Made by a program: the position numbers and the translations under genes. From NCBI RefSeq assembly GCF_004379255.2, contig NC_056040.1:4754257-4818256 (forward strand): 64,000 nt of DNA. Direction: 5' to 3'. The DNA comes from Salvia splendens. Lineage: Eukaryota > Streptophyta > Magnoliopsida > Lamiales > Lamiaceae. The first letter of the stretch is position 1; every line of letters starts with the position of its first letter. Of this stretch, positions 9,912 to 22,629 are shown one piece after another. The notes below the pieces were generated by a model. It was not told the DNA's origin. It ran no database searches and worked only from the letters and a program-made list of their open reading frames with translations.

Positions 9912-10759
9912 TTAGTTGGAGTTGGGCCAGAACTGAGCCTGAAGGTAATCGATGATATTCTTCTCAACTTGGAAGGCCTTGGCCAACACATCAGGGTTGA
10001 TCTTCGGGTCCGACCCAAACACCGCGTTGGCAATGGTAATGACGCCCGGATTCTGGCTACCGAAGCCAGCAAAAGCAACAGCGTTGATCTTGCCGACGTT
10101 TATCTGGAAGTGGATGGGGCCTTGTGGGAAGACGAAGACATCTCCGGCTTTCAAGTACTTGGTGAAGAGCTTGTTCCTCTGGTTTGCATTAGCGGGATTG
10201 GAAGTGACGAAACCCACGTAGAGTTCCCCTTCCAACAACAGGAATGCTTCAGTTGCGCGAGGGTGGGTGTGGGGTGGGTTTAACCCGTAGGGGGCGAAGT
10301 CGAGCCTGGCCAAAGAAACGCCCAGCGTGTTGAGGCCAGGAAGCTGATTAACGTTGACTGCAGTCACGGCCGATCCGAGTTGGTTGGATGTGTTTCCGGG
10401 AATGTTGAGACCCTGGAATAGGAAATCCTCCGCAACCACCTAGTTGGGGTCTTTGCAAAACTTCCCATTCACAAAAACTACATGCAAACAATTTATTAGT
10501 ACATACAGTTATAATACTATTGTTATGAGGGCAATAACAAAACATATGTATTCTGATCATGTTTTGATTATTGCTTTATTTATCTTTCCTACCAAACTGT
10601 CCCTTAATAATGTAAATTTTAGTAAATCGAATTACCATCGGCCATGTTATCAGGAAGAGCAACGCAGAAATCCTGAAGAGGGTTCGGATCTGCTGCATAT
10701 GCAATCGAAGCCCACGACAACAGAGCAGCAACGACGGAAAAAGTAAAACCAATCTTCAT
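9912..10759 (-). pseudogene. Germin-like class C copy 1 (C3), nonsense mutation
   Basis: Exon 1 is 10636-10759 and exon 2 is 9912-10477, with a 158-bp intron and splice sites intact. Codon 54, Leu (TTG) in every other copy, is TAG here (10440-10442, a single A-to-T change on the plus strand at 10441), just after KDPN. The predicted product stops at 53 aa, before any cupin motif. The rest of the frame stays open to the normal stop, so the lesion is young. It also has Pro in place of Leu next to the box 2 His (FPQGPIHF). TATA box and exon 1 are intact, so transcription is possible. A sequencing error is the alternative. Confidence 0.88.
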
Positions 10760-10847
10760 TTTGATTACTAAGCTGATAGGTATGCTGCTCACTTTCAGTT
10801 TTGTTGTATCTGTGAATTGTGATGAGAAACTGATTGTGAGAAACCCT

Positions 10848-10856
10848 CTTTTTATA
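10848..10856 (-). promoter_or_regulatory. TATA box of C3
   Basis: Minus-strand TATAAAAAG about 90 nt upstream of the ATG, as in the other class C copies. Confidence 0.65.
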
Positions 10857-11808
10857 GGATAAAAAAAGTATTAGTCTACATTACTCACAACAATTAAATT
10901 AATTTATTTTTAAATATTGAGTCGACCACTTGACTACCTATGCAGAATTAGGTTACGTGCTTTTTGACAAGAAAAGTCAAGGCTGTTAATATCTCATTTT
11001 CACCATAGCCAAAAACAATAGTAGTATTAAGCATCGACGTATGAACTTGTTGGAACACAACACTATACCTTATCATCAGCATATAAATAGCAACTGTGAT
11101 ATCACCATACCTTTCTATGTTTGCAGATTCTATTTTTTCTATGTTGTAAATATTACGAGCCAGCTACAATGTCGTGATATTTAAAGTCAGTTTGAATCTT
11201 CTCTCTCAATATTTCTGTAACAATGCAACCTTATTTTCACTAAAATTTTAAGGTTAAAAAAATTGATAACTCAATTAAACGAAATAATCAACTCTAATAA
11301 TAAATTATTAGCCAAACATTTGAACTTAAATGCTACTAAAAAGTAAGTACTCCACTTATGTACTATAGTTGAGAATAATAAACAATACTAGTATTTAACA
11401 GCTAAGCAATCAAACAAAAGCATATTATATTATTGAAGAAAAAAATAAAATAAAAATTGAAATAGGAACATGGAACCAAACAATGGAATTGAGTAACATA
11501 AACGTTATTTAACAATTACAGAACTAAATTACCTAACTGAAACACAAAATAAATTAAAATTGAGAAATAAAAAAACTTAAGCACAACATGGTTGGTGAAA
11601 TACCAAAAAACGGAATAGACAATCCCAGCTAATTAAAGCAGCGAAATAGATGCGAGATGTTTCGATTGCTAAATGATATCCATCAAAAGGTACTGATGTT
11701 AATCTACTTTAGCTATATAAGATAGGTAAGAGTTGAGACTGATTTGTTGCTATCTAAGCATATGTGTTCCTAGAGAGTTGGCTCTCTTATTGTAACCCCA
11801 AAAAAAAA
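10857..11808. other. 5' flank of C3 up to the unit boundary
   Basis: No gene. Homologous to the 5' flank of class B but with only one copy of the 179-bp repeat. Ends with a short oligo-A run before the unit-start motif; the run length varies by a base or two between units. Confidence 0.45.
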
Positions 11809-12353
11809 ATATAGCGAAATATAAACTCGTTGAATCCTGAATTAAGACTTAGTGAGTATGTAGCTAAGCTGTAAGGTTAAATGACTTATAAAGCTTACAT
11901 ATGTGGATTAAAGAGCTTATCAGATGTCAAATGTTTTGATATATTATGGAGTATAGTGTTTGTGTAATTGAATTTATATATACAAGTTAGATAGAAAGAT
12001 TGAGGAAATTGGATTTGGAATGTTATAGGGTATGGATCAAATTAAATTATTGCAATGTCGTAGCGCAATTTAGACAATGGACTCGATAAGTTGTTATAAT
12101 TTTGTATGTGTATTATATTGACGTATTATGATAGCTATATTGACATTAAGTTGCTTCTTGAAAAATATGAAAATTCAAGAATATTTTGTCAAATTTTGAC
12201 ATCGGAACATATGCAAGTGAGGTCCCGTTAGAATCTTTATAAAATTATCTTTAATTTGATATATGTTGTGTAAAAAAATAATTTAAATTGAGATGAACAT
12301 GCCTTTTGAAACATATAACTCTGGCAATAGATATATGTACTACTACCGACTAA

Positions 12354-12650
12354 GAGCAACTCCAAGGGAAAGGGTAAATGAAGAGGTAAAGATAAATAAC
12401 TACCATATTTACCTCTTCTTTATAAAATTTCATGATCCAATGGAAAGGGTATTTGGGGAGGTATTATACCTTCTTTCATTCTGAGAAGGTATCTTTACCT
12501 CTTCTTGATAGAAAAAGGTAAAAAGTTAGTTATTTTTGTTTGCTATTTTAATTTATCTTCTTTTTTCTTGGAGTCTATTACTTTTTATGAAGGTATAATA
12601 ACCTTTTTGAGAAGGTAAATAAAAAATATGTCTTTTCCCCTTAGATGCTC
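12354..12650. mobile_element. MITE-like element 3' of gene A4
   Basis: Copy of the element at 546-842. Here the right end reads GATGCTC, preserving the GAGC terminal pairing that unit 1 has lost (GATGGTC). Confidence 0.5.
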
Positions 12651-13006
12651 GAATAGATGGGAAAGTAAGCTCTAAGTTTGTTATATTTAGCAATTAAGCT
12701 GTGCATGACATGACTATATTAGAACTTAGGAGAGATGTATTACTAGTATGAATGCTCATTTTGGTGATGTACGCGATCAATCCATATGACGACAACAGAG
12801 CATAACATATGTCATAAGCTTGAGAGGATAATTATTGTGGACATAACATGAATTTTTATTAGTATAGCATCATCACAGATGCAGTTTGGGAATACATAAG
12901 TTTCCCATAGTGGAGCAGTTGTAGTAAGTAAAGACTGTTTGGCAGAATTAAAAAAACAGAACATATAATGTCTGCCTCATCCCAAAGTCTAGTATAGGTA
13001 GAATGT

Positions 13007-13762
13007 TTAGTTATTGGGCCAGAACTGAGCCTGGAGGTAATCGATGATGTTCTTCTCAACTTGGAAGGCCTTGGCCAACACATCAGGGTTGATCTTCGGG
13101 TCCGACCCAAACACCGCGTTGGCAATGGTAATGACTCCCGGATTCTGGCTACCGAAGCCAGCAAAAGCAACGGCGTTGGTCTTGCCGACGTTGATCTGGA
13201 AGTGGATGAGACCTTGTGGGAAGACGAAGACATCTCCGGCTTTCAAGTACTTGGTGAAGAGCTTGTTCCTCTGGTTAGCATTAGCGGGATTGGAAGTGAC
13301 GAACCCCACGTAGAGTGCTCCTTCCAACAACAGGAAGGCTTCCGTTGCACGAGGGTGGGTGTGGGGTGGGTTTAACCCGTAGGGGGCGAAGTCGAGCCGG
13401 GCCAAGGAAACGCCCAGCGTGTTGAGGCCTGGAAGTTGATTAACGTTCACTGCAGTCACAGCCGAGCCGAGCTGGTTGGATGTGTTTCCGGGAATGTTGA
13501 GACCTTGGAAAAGGAAATCCTCCGCAACCACCAAGTTGGGGTCCTTGCAAAACTTCCCATTCACAAAAACTAGATACAAAAAATTTATTACTATATGAAT
13601 ACAAATAAGGATATTATAATTTTAATTTTCGTAAACTAAATTACCATCAGACTTGTTATCAGGAAGAGCAACACAGAAATCCTGAAGAGGGTTGGGATCT
13701 GCTGCATATGCGATTGAAGCCCACGACAACAAAACAGCAATGGCGCACAAACCCATCTTCAT
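13007..13762 (-). CDS. Germin-like protein, class A copy 2 (A4)
   Basis: Exon 1 13645-13762, exon 2 13007-13569, intron 75 bp. The encoded 226-aa protein is the same as A1, with all four metal ligands. The 5' UTR differs slightly: the dinucleotide run reads TATATGTGTGTGC where A1 has TATATGTGTGCGCGC. Confidence 0.95.
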
Positions 13763-13848
13763 TTTGATTATTATATATGTGTGTGCTTTGTTTTTGTTTG
13801 TTCGAGCTGTTCTATGAATGTGATGGAAAACTGAGTATGAGAAACACT

Positions 13849-13857
13849 CTATTTATA
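13849..13857 (-). promoter_or_regulatory. TATA box of A4
   Basis: TATAAATAG on the minus strand, about 87 nt from the ATG. Confidence 0.7.
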
Positions 13858-14139
13858 GGAGAAAAATAGAAGCCTTCTACTATAATACTCATTACATTTA
13901 ATTTCAAATCGATACCTTCAACTTACGTTTTGCCTTCCAAGTGCTAATTAGCTTCATGTTATTTCATAATCATACCTAATAGGTTAACATCTAATCATTT
14001 CTAGACTTGGTGAGCACAACACTACACCAGATCATCAGTCGTAAAAACATCATTACTGCATGCAGGTTCTATATTTATATTTTTGTTGAGTATGCGACAA
14101 GTTTATAATGCCGCTGCAAGAAAATTGAGTTGAACTTCT

Positions 14140-14331
14140 ATGACTCGAGCTGTTGTTAGACAATGCATGGAAAAGAAGGCGCAATTAGGTACGTTTATTG
14201 TTAACTTGGGTCATAAAGTTTCGATTTGCTCTGATGTGTGGACTGATTGTTTTTGCAAAAATTCGTATATGAGCATCACTGTGCATTTCGTTGATCACAG
14301 TTGGACTTTAAACAAACATTTGGATATGTGA
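14140..14331 (+). pseudogene. hAT transposase fragment (unit 2)
   Basis: Copy of the unit 1 scrap; Met to Thr at codon 18 (QLGTFIVN). Confidence 0.75.
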
Positions 14332-14393
14332 CAGTAATGGATATGTTTTTATATGACATTTGGACTATTTGAATCACTGAATTAAAGAGGATA

Positions 14394-14968
14394 TGTGACA
14401 GTCTCGCTCTGGATCTAAAATCATATTGGGACCTTCGGGTCAAATCATAATGGGACCTTCGGGTCAAATCATATTGGGACCTACGGGTCAAATCACAGTG
14501 GGACCTACAAGTCAAATCATATTGGCATATTAGAAATCCCGGACAGATACCAGGCTTGATTTGTCACAGAATAATAAATTGGACAAAGAGACATATGCAT
14601 ATGGAGGTAAAATTATTTATGATTATTAATGCTTATGATTATATGTATTGGTTAGAACGTATGTTTGATAATTGTAATATGAAATTAAAGGTGAAATTTA
14701 TATACACTGGATTGTGGCTCATAGATATCAATGCGGATTACGAGTTTGGTTTATTTGACATGAGTGTTTTATTTGACATGTGGATGCTGGATGTTGGTTT
14801 TTGAATGTATTTGACATGAGTGTTTTATTTGACATGTGGATGCTGGATGTTGGTTTTTGAATGTATTTGATATGAGTGTTTTATTTGACATGTGGATTAA
14901 GAGTTTTAAATTTTTATTTTGGATTTATTTATTTTAAGAATATATGTCAGAGGGGTTAGGGTGTGACA
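14394..14968 (+). repeat. Ty3/gypsy LTR-like remnant (unit 2)
   Basis: Copy of 2588-3162 with the same numbers of 24-bp and 56-bp repeats; the terminal run reads GGGGTTAGGGTGTGACA. Confidence 0.55.
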
Positions 14969-14998
14969 TTTTCATTCAGAAAGACATATGAATTAAGC

Positions 14999-15946
14999 AA
15001 AAGGTCTTTGAACTATACGTTTCGCACCTAAACGGACCCTGAACTTTAAAAATATCATGGGTAGTCCATGAACTAAGGTGTAATAACATTCATGGTACAT
15101 TTTCACCATTTATCACAATTTTATTCCAAAAATGCCCCTCAGGCATGAAGTCATTTTTTAACATTCATATCTAGGTATTGAATATGATATTTCTATTAGT
15201 ATTAAATATGTTATTTTCTTATAGTTTGAATACCTAAAATGATATTTTTACTCACTTTTTTGTCAAATCCTCTTTTTTTTAAACTATTACAAAGTAAAAA
15301 ATTAAAATAAAAAACTATGAAATTCTTAAATATATTAATTATAAAAAATTTAAATCATGAATTTAATTATCAAAATAATTTGTAACTAAATTTAATTTTG
15401 ATTGTGATTAGATCATTTTTTTAATATTAAAAATTAAAATTTTTTAATTAGCCATAAATTTTTAATTAATTTAAATTTTAAAATTTGTAATGAGTATTAA
15501 AAAATAATTGAATCACAATCAAAATTAAATTTAGCTACAAGTAATTTTAAAATTATATTTAAAATTTTAATTTTTATATTCAGTTTATTTAAGAGTTTCA
15601 TAGTAGTATTTTTTTATTTTAATTTTTTACTTTCTAAAAGTTTTAAGATCTGACATAGAGTGATTGAAAAAGTGAAATGAAAAATCTCATATTAGGTACT
15701 CAAACTATAAGAAAACATTATATATCCAATACTCAAGAAAGAGATAGAGAAAATATCATATCTAGTACCTAGATATGAAAGTCCAAAAATTCCCTTCATG
15801 ACTCGGGGGCCATTTTTGGTGCAAAATTGTGATGAATGGTGAAAGAGTATCATAAATGTGATTACACCTTAGTTTAAGGACTACCCATGATATTTTTAAA
15901 GATTAGGTACCGTTTGCGTGCGAAACGCATAGTTCAGGGACCATTT
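14999..15946. mobile_element. Foldback element (unit 2)
   Basis: Copy of 3193-4140 at constant offset 11806, nearly unchanged. Confidence 0.75.
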
Positions 15947-16003
15947 AAATAGTTCACTCGAAAGAAAATAGTACTCCTGCTACTCTTTACAGCCAAAAAA
16001 ATA

Positions 16004-16264
16004 CTCCCCCCGTCCCACAAAATTTATCACTTATTTCCATTTAAATATAAGGGACGGCTAATAAGATCCCCATTTTGATTTGTCTGATTTTAAGAATTAT
16101 AATAAAAATTATTAGAAATTGGTTCTACTTTCATATTAATTTTATAATAAATTTTTTATGAGATAAAATTAGTGGAATGTTAAGTTCGTTACCAAAATTA
16201 GTAAAAAGCAAATGAAACCATTATTAACAGACATATGAAAATAGTAGCTGACGGACAGAGGGAG
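16004..16264. mobile_element. Stowaway MITE (unit 2)
   Basis: Copy of the unit 1 element, 261 bp, TA-flanked. Confidence 0.85.
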
Positions 16265-17234
16265 TAATATTTGTGGCCGAACAAATTTTAATAATAATTT
16301 TTGTACGAAATTGATACATAATTTGGTCGATAAAAAGTATACTAAGTGTCTGTTTGATGGGTGGGATCCTTTGCTATACAAAGCCCCTGGTGTTACTCAC
16401 GTATATATATAAAAAAATCAAATAAATAAAATAAAATAAATATATTAAATAATAAAATAAAATAAATATATTTTATTGTTTTATTAGAAACAGCAGGTGT
16501 TGGTGTTCAAAATTGTGCAGCACTGGATCCCCATCCATGTTTAATTTGATAATACTTTAAAATATGGTAAGATAATAAAGTAAATATAGAAAACGGCCTT
16601 TTCTCTTCGCTTTTTTTATGTATCAAAATCAATAAATCCGCAAAACAAGACTTTACTTGCTTTTCCTATGAATTCACACTAAATTTTATGCATTGATTTT
16701 TTTTTTTTTTGTAAGTAATATTAAAAAGTAGTACTCGTTTCCTATCCAAGCCACACTGCGAAAAAATGGTTTCCTAGAATGAGTAGTTAATAATAGTATT
16801 GGGCTTTGGCTATGAAAGTTCCATCCCAACTACAACTACAACTACTCAATATAGTTACAAGCTAAACTATCCATTTGTAACCCCAATTATCAGATTATTT
16901 AAAACTAATCATGCATTTATAACCCAAGTTTAAATCGTACGGTTAAGGTAAACTAATAATAATAATAATATAAAATAATTAAAATTATATAAAATATTTA
17001 GATGTGTAAGAATTCTAATAACTAACAAAAAGAATATTCAAAACCCTGACAAATAAACATGACCAAAAAGAACAGGAAAAACAGTAGGTAAAGGAGCAAT
17101 ATTTCATTATAAATTTATAATCACATGATACATATAATTTGGAAACACAAAGTTTTCCAAGTCAATCAGCTGACTGTTTTATTTTATTAAAAAGACAACA
17201 CACAAAACATGTATGTCCATCTTAGTTAGAGTGT

Positions 17235-18117
17235 TTAGTTGGAGTTGGGCCAGAACTGAGCCTGGAGGTAATCGATGATATTCTTCTCAACTTGGAAGGC
17301 CTTGGCCAACACATCAGGGTTGATCTTCGGGTCCGACCCAAACACTGCGTTGGCAATGGTAATGACGCCCGGATTCTGGCTACCGAAGCCAGCAAAAGCA
17401 ACAGCGTTGGTCTTGCCGACGTTGATCTGGAAGTGGATGAGGCCTTGCGGGAAGACGAAGACATCACCGGCTTTCAAGTACTTGGTGAAGAGCTTGTTCC
17501 TCTGGTTAGCATTAGCGGGATTGGAAGTAACGAACCCCACGTAGAGTTCCCCTTCCAACAAGAAGAAAGCTTCAGTTGCACGCGGGTGAGTGTGGGGTGG
17601 GTTCAACCCGTAGGGGGCGAAGTCGAGCCGAGCCAAGGAAACACCCAGCGTGTTGAGGCCTGGAAGCTGATTAACGTTGACTGCGGTCACGGCCGATCCG
17701 AGCTGGTTGGATGTGTTTCCGGGAATGTTGAGACCCTGGAAAAGGAAATCCTCCGCAACCACCAAGTTGGGGTCTTTGCAAAACTTCCCATTCACAAAAA
17801 CTACATGCAAACAATTTATTAGTACGTACAGTTATAATACTATTGGTTTGAGGGCAATAACAAAACATATAATACTATTGGTTTGAGGGCAATAACAAAA
17901 CATATGTATTCTGATCATGTTTTGTTTATTGGTTTATTTATCTTTCCTACCAAACTGTCCCTTATTCATGTAAATTTTAGTAAATCGAATTACCATCGGC
18001 CTTGTTATCTGGAAGAGCAACGCAGAAATCCTGAAGGGGGTTCGGATCTGCTGCATATGCAATCGAAGCCCACGACAACAGAGCAGCAACGACGGAAAAA
18101 GTAAAACCAATCTTCAT
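17235..18117 (-). CDS. Germin-like protein, class B copy 2 (B5)
   Basis: Exon 1 17994-18117, exon 2 17235-17800, intron 193 bp with the 35-bp duplication. Protein as B2. The proximal upstream sequence differs from B2 by a base near 18269 (GACTCAACC for GACTCGACC). Confidence 0.95.
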
Positions 18118-18191
18118 TTTGATTACTAAGCTGATAGGTATGCTGCTCACTTTCAGTTTGGTTGTAGCTGTGAATTGTGATGAGAAACCCT

Positions 18192-18200
18192 CTTTTTATA
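18192..18200 (-). promoter_or_regulatory. TATA box of B5
   Basis: TATAAAAAG on the minus strand, about 75 nt from the ATG. Confidence 0.7.
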
Positions 18201-20073
18201 GGACAAAAAGAGTAGTCGTCTAAATTACTCATCAACTATTAAATTAATTTATTTTTAACTATTGACTCAACCACTTGACTACCTATGCAAAATAGCTTTA
18301 ATATGAAAAGTCAAGGCTGTTAATATCTCATTTTCACCGTAGCCAAAAATAAATAGCAACTGTGACATCGCCATACCTTTCTATGCATGCAGATTCTATT
18401 TTTTCTATGTTGTAAATATTACGAGGCAGCTATAATGTTGTGATATTTAAAGTCAGTTTGAATCTTCTCTCTCAATATTTCTGTACCAACCTTATTTTCA
18501 CTAAAATTTAAAGGTTAAAAAAATGGATAACTCAATTAAACGAAATAATCAACTCTAATAATAATTTATTAGCCAAACATGTGAACTTAAATGCTACTAA
18601 AAAGTAAGTACTCCACTTATGTACTATATTTGAGAATAATAAACAATACTAGTATTTAACAGCTAAGCAATCAAACAAAAGCATAAAATATTATTGAAGA
18701 AAAAAATAAAATAAAAATTGAAATAGGAACATGGAACCAAACAATCGAATTGAGTAACATAAACATTATTTAACAATTAGAGAACTAACTACCTAACTGA
18801 AACACAAAAGAAATTAAAATTGAGGAATAAAAAAAATTAAGCCACACCTGATTGGTGAAATACCAAAAAACAGAATAGAGAATCACAGCTAATTAACGCA
18901 ACGAAATAGACAGGCACGAGATGTTTCGATTGTTAAATGATCAATTATTTAACAATTACAGAACTTATAAACTACCTAACTGAAACACAAAAGAAACTAA
19001 AATTGAGGAATAAAAAAATTAAGCAACACATGGCTGGTGAAATACCAAAAAACAGAATAGAGAATCATAGCTAATTAACGCAACGAAATAGACACGAGAT
19101 GTTTCGATTGCTAAATGATCAATTAAAGGACGATGTTAATCTACTTCTCCTATATAAGATAAGTGAGAGTTGGGATTGTATCACGATTTGTTGTTGTCTA
19201 CACATATGTGTTCCTAGAAAGCTGAGTATTTAGCTAAGCTATTAAATGACTTATAAATTGTTTGAACAGCTTACATATGTGGATTTAAAGAGCTTATCAG
19301 ATGCCAAAATGTTTTAATATATAATGGAGTATAGTGTTTGGATAATTGAATTTATAAATACAAGTTAGATATAGAAAAATTGAGTAAAATGAATTTGGAA
19401 TGTTATATATAGGGTACGGATCAAATTAAAATCAGTTCTTATTACCAAATTAGAGTCTTTAGATTAACATAATTATCAGCCTAAATTACGCTATGGGTCA
19501 CAATTATAAGATTTGTTTTATATAGTTAGGATAAATTAAGGAATCAATCCTTTTATAGTTATTGAATAATTGAGTATGCTATAAATGCATTTGAATAATG
19601 TCGTAGTGTAATGTAGATAAAGGGCTCAATACGTTCTTATAATATCATAGATTTTTTCTAATCATTAATGTCACATGCCATTTTCAATAACGTTTATTAT
19701 TTGAATCCATCCATAAATATATATGGTAGAGTTGAATGAAAAACAAATCTTATATGAAAATTAAGGCCAAAGATTGTCCATTATAGTGTATAAAAAAATT
19801 AGATGGTGGAGATTTATATTTTTTCATGTTTATTATCAAAACACTAATACGGCATTACCGGATAAAATTGTAAAACTGATAATTGTATTAAGTATACATC
19901 TACAATTCGAATATTAACATATATTTTTTAAAGTTAGTATTATATATATTGTACTTTATTAAACCATGCATTATGCCATATAGATTTCATTAGAATTCGC
20001 ATAACTTACGTTTATAATTCACTTGAAAACCGTTAATCGACGGAGATTAAAAAGATTGTATTAAGTGAGTTAA

Positions 20074-21093
20074 AGAGCATCCACAATGGATGCCCGATCT
20101 CACGCCCGATCACTCGAGATCGGGCTCGGGCGTCGTTGGGCATCTATTTTAGGCGCCCGAGAGAGAAGACCGAAAGATCGGTCGTCCCCATCGGGCGCCT
20201 GATCGGGCACCCATTGCAACTCCGCGCCCGAGCCCGATATTAACTGATTTTGCGATTTTGCGGTGAGAGCATGGAGGATGTCCTCCAGAAGTCGATGACC
20301 AAGTACCATTCGGAGTACAAGCGGTTCTAGTTGTACAATGTTTGGCTGATCTTGAAGGACAAGACGAAGTTCAACGGAGAGATACCGGTTGGATCCTGAG
20401 CTGCGAAGCGGACGAATAAAACCGCCACTGGCGGTTACACGAGCAGCGACCCATCTCCTGTGGATCTGAACGCTGAGCCGGAAGGGAGTTCCGACACGCC
20501 TACGTCTACTTTTAGACGTCCCATTGGCACCAAGGCTGCCAAAGCCCAGGCCAAAGGGAAGGCGAAGACGACCGCGTCTGGATCGGCTCCCCCGCAGGCT
20601 ACGCCTCTTCCATCTACTCAGCTCGTGGCCTCAGCGATCGAGGTGTGCGAGTATAGGTTTATACTTGAAGCACAAAACAGCCTTCATACCGAATCCGATC
20701 AGGATGCCCGACGGAGGACTGAGAGGATGATCAAGAACCTGAGCCAGAGGTTGAACTTAGATGACTAGTTAGGTTTTTATTAATTTAGCAATGCAGTTTT
20801 TTTTTAAAGTTTTTTTTAAGTAATTTAGTTTAGTAATATTTTTTTCTAAGTATGATGTAATTTTTTTATTAATTAAGTAATGTGGTTGTTTTTTTAAATT
20901 TGTAGTGTTTAATATAATATATTTTTATATTTTAGTAATTAAAAATAAAAATAAAAAACAATAATATTAAAAATTAAATCACATTGAGTTTAATTGCTAG
21001 GGCTTCCACTAGGGCCAAACCATTGCAGAAAGAAATGGCATGCTGATGTGGTAACCATTCGGGCACCCACTAGGGCATCCATTGTGGATGTTC
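20074..21093 (+). mobile_element. PIF/Harbinger-type element (unit 2)
   Basis: 1020 bp, same termini and TAA flanks as the unit 1 copy. Differs by small indels in the oligo-T part after the ORF and scattered SNPs. The AT-rich DNA just left of it lacks about 30 bp present in unit 1 near 8145-8175. Confidence 0.85.
20271..20768 (+). pseudogene. NAM-associated / Harbinger ORF1-like pseudogene (unit 2)
   Basis: Same 166-codon frame with the same two internal stops (TAG, TGA) as unit 1; no new lesions. Confidence 0.7.
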
Positions 21094-21274
21094 TAAGTAA
21101 ATAAAGAATAAAGTAGGAAGTGAAAAAGGTAGAGAGATGAAGAGAGAATAAAGTAAGATAGAGTAAAGTAAGTAAGAAGAAATGTGTTTACTTTTACTAA
21201 AAAGGGAAATGACTCAACTATTATGGAACGTACCAAAATGACAAAATGACTCCACTACTATGGGACGGATGGAG
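21094..21274. mobile_element. Stowaway-like MITE right remnant (unit 2)
   Basis: Copy of 9321-9501, ending GGGACGGATGGAG-TA. Confidence 0.6.
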
Positions 21275-21684
21275 TACTGTTTAGCAATTAAACTCTACCT
21301 GGCATGACTACACTGTGTTGTTGACACCATTAGAACTTAAGTGGGAGAGATGTATTAGAATGAGAAGGTCATAGCTTATTAGTTGTGAACATGATCGATC
21401 ACAATGAATGCAAAAATGAATGAGCAGAATTGCTTAAGCTTCATTTGGTGATATGTGCAATCAATCTATTTAATGACAACAAAGGATATAGTGTCTTAGG
21501 CTTGAGAGGAAAATTATTGTGGTATAACATGAATTTTATTGTAAAATCATCACCGATGCACTTTGGGAATACATAACTTTCCCAGAGTCGAGCAGTTGTA
21601 GTAAGTAAAAACTGTTTAGTTTAAAGTAAAAAAGACAACATATATATTGTCTGCCTCATCTCAAAGACGAAAATAGAATAATGT

Positions 21685-22532
21685 TTAGTTGGAGTTGGGC
21701 CAGAACTGAGCCTGAAGGTAATCGATGATATTCTTCTCAACTTGGAAGGCCTTGGCCAACACATCAGGGTTGATCTTCGGGTCCGACCCAAACACCGCGT
21801 TGGCAATGGTAATGACGCCCGGATTCTGGCTACCGAAGCCAGCAAAAGCAACAGCGTTGATCTTGCCGACGTTTATCTGGAAGTGGATGAGGCCTTGTGG
21901 GAAGACGAAGACATCTCCGGCTTTCAAGTACTTGGTGAAGAGCTTGTTCCTCTGGTTTGCATTAGCGGGATTGGAAGTGACGAAACCCACGTAGAGTTCC
22001 CCTTCCAACAACAGGAATGCTTCAGTTGCGCGAGGGTGGGTGTGGGGTGGGTTTAACCCGTAGGGGGCGAAGTCGAGCCTGGCCAAAGAAACGCCCAGCG
22101 TGTTGAGGCCCGGAAGCTGATTAACGTTGACTGCAGTCACGGCCGATCCGAGCTGGTTGGATGTGTTTCCGGGAATGTTGAGACCCTGGAATAGGAAATC
22201 CTCCGCAACCACCAAGTTGGGGGCTTTGCAAAACTTCCCATTCACAAAAACTACATGCAAACAATTTATTAGTACATACAGTTATAATACTATTGTTATG
22301 AGGGCAATAACAAAACATATGTATTCTGATCATGTTTTGATTATTGCTTTATTTATCTTTCCTACCAAACTGTCCCTTAATAATGTAAATTTTAGTAAAT
22401 CGAATTACCATCGGCCATGTTATCAGGAAGAGCAACGCAGAAATCCTGAAGAGGGTTCGGATCTGCTGCATATGCAATCGAAGCCCACGACAACAGAGCA
22501 GCAACGACGGAAAAAGTAAAACCAATCTTCAT
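21685..22532 (-). CDS. Germin-like protein, class C copy 2 (C6)
   Basis: Exon 1 22409-22532, exon 2 21685-22250, intron 158 bp. Open 229-aa protein with box 1 HTHPRATE, box 2 [16 protein letters not shown] and the class C mark KINAVAF. Asp51 of the conserved CKDP motif, next to the disulfide Cys, is Ala here (CKAP, plus-strand GGC at the codon). This change is unique in the array and may affect folding. An LTR retrotransposon sits about 670 bp upstream of its start codon. Confidence 0.93.
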
Positions 22533-22620
22533 TTTGATTACTAAGCTGATAGGTATGCTGCTCACTTTCAGTTTTGTTGTATCTGTGAATTGTGATGAGA
22601 AACTGATTGTGAGAAACCCT

Positions 22621-22629
22621 CTTTTTATA
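22621..22629 (-). promoter_or_regulatory. TATA box of C6
   Basis: TATAAAAAG on the minus strand, about 90 nt from the ATG. Confidence 0.7.

Larger units (their letters stand above)
1..11808. repeat. Higher-order tandem unit 1 (GLP genes A1-B2-C3)
   Basis: First complete copy of the array unit. The 5' end is set by the motif ATATAGCGAAATATAAACTC, which recurs at 11809, 25880, 34262, 52800 and 62059. Offsets to unit 2 are constant (11808 at A, 11807 at B, 11773 at C), so the whole block is duplicated and not only the genes. Contents on the plus strand: A 3' flank with a MITE, gene A, hAT scrap, LTR remnant, foldback, Stowaway, gene B, tandem repeats, Harbinger element, gene C. The window may begin inside a longer array. 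Confidence 0.93.
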
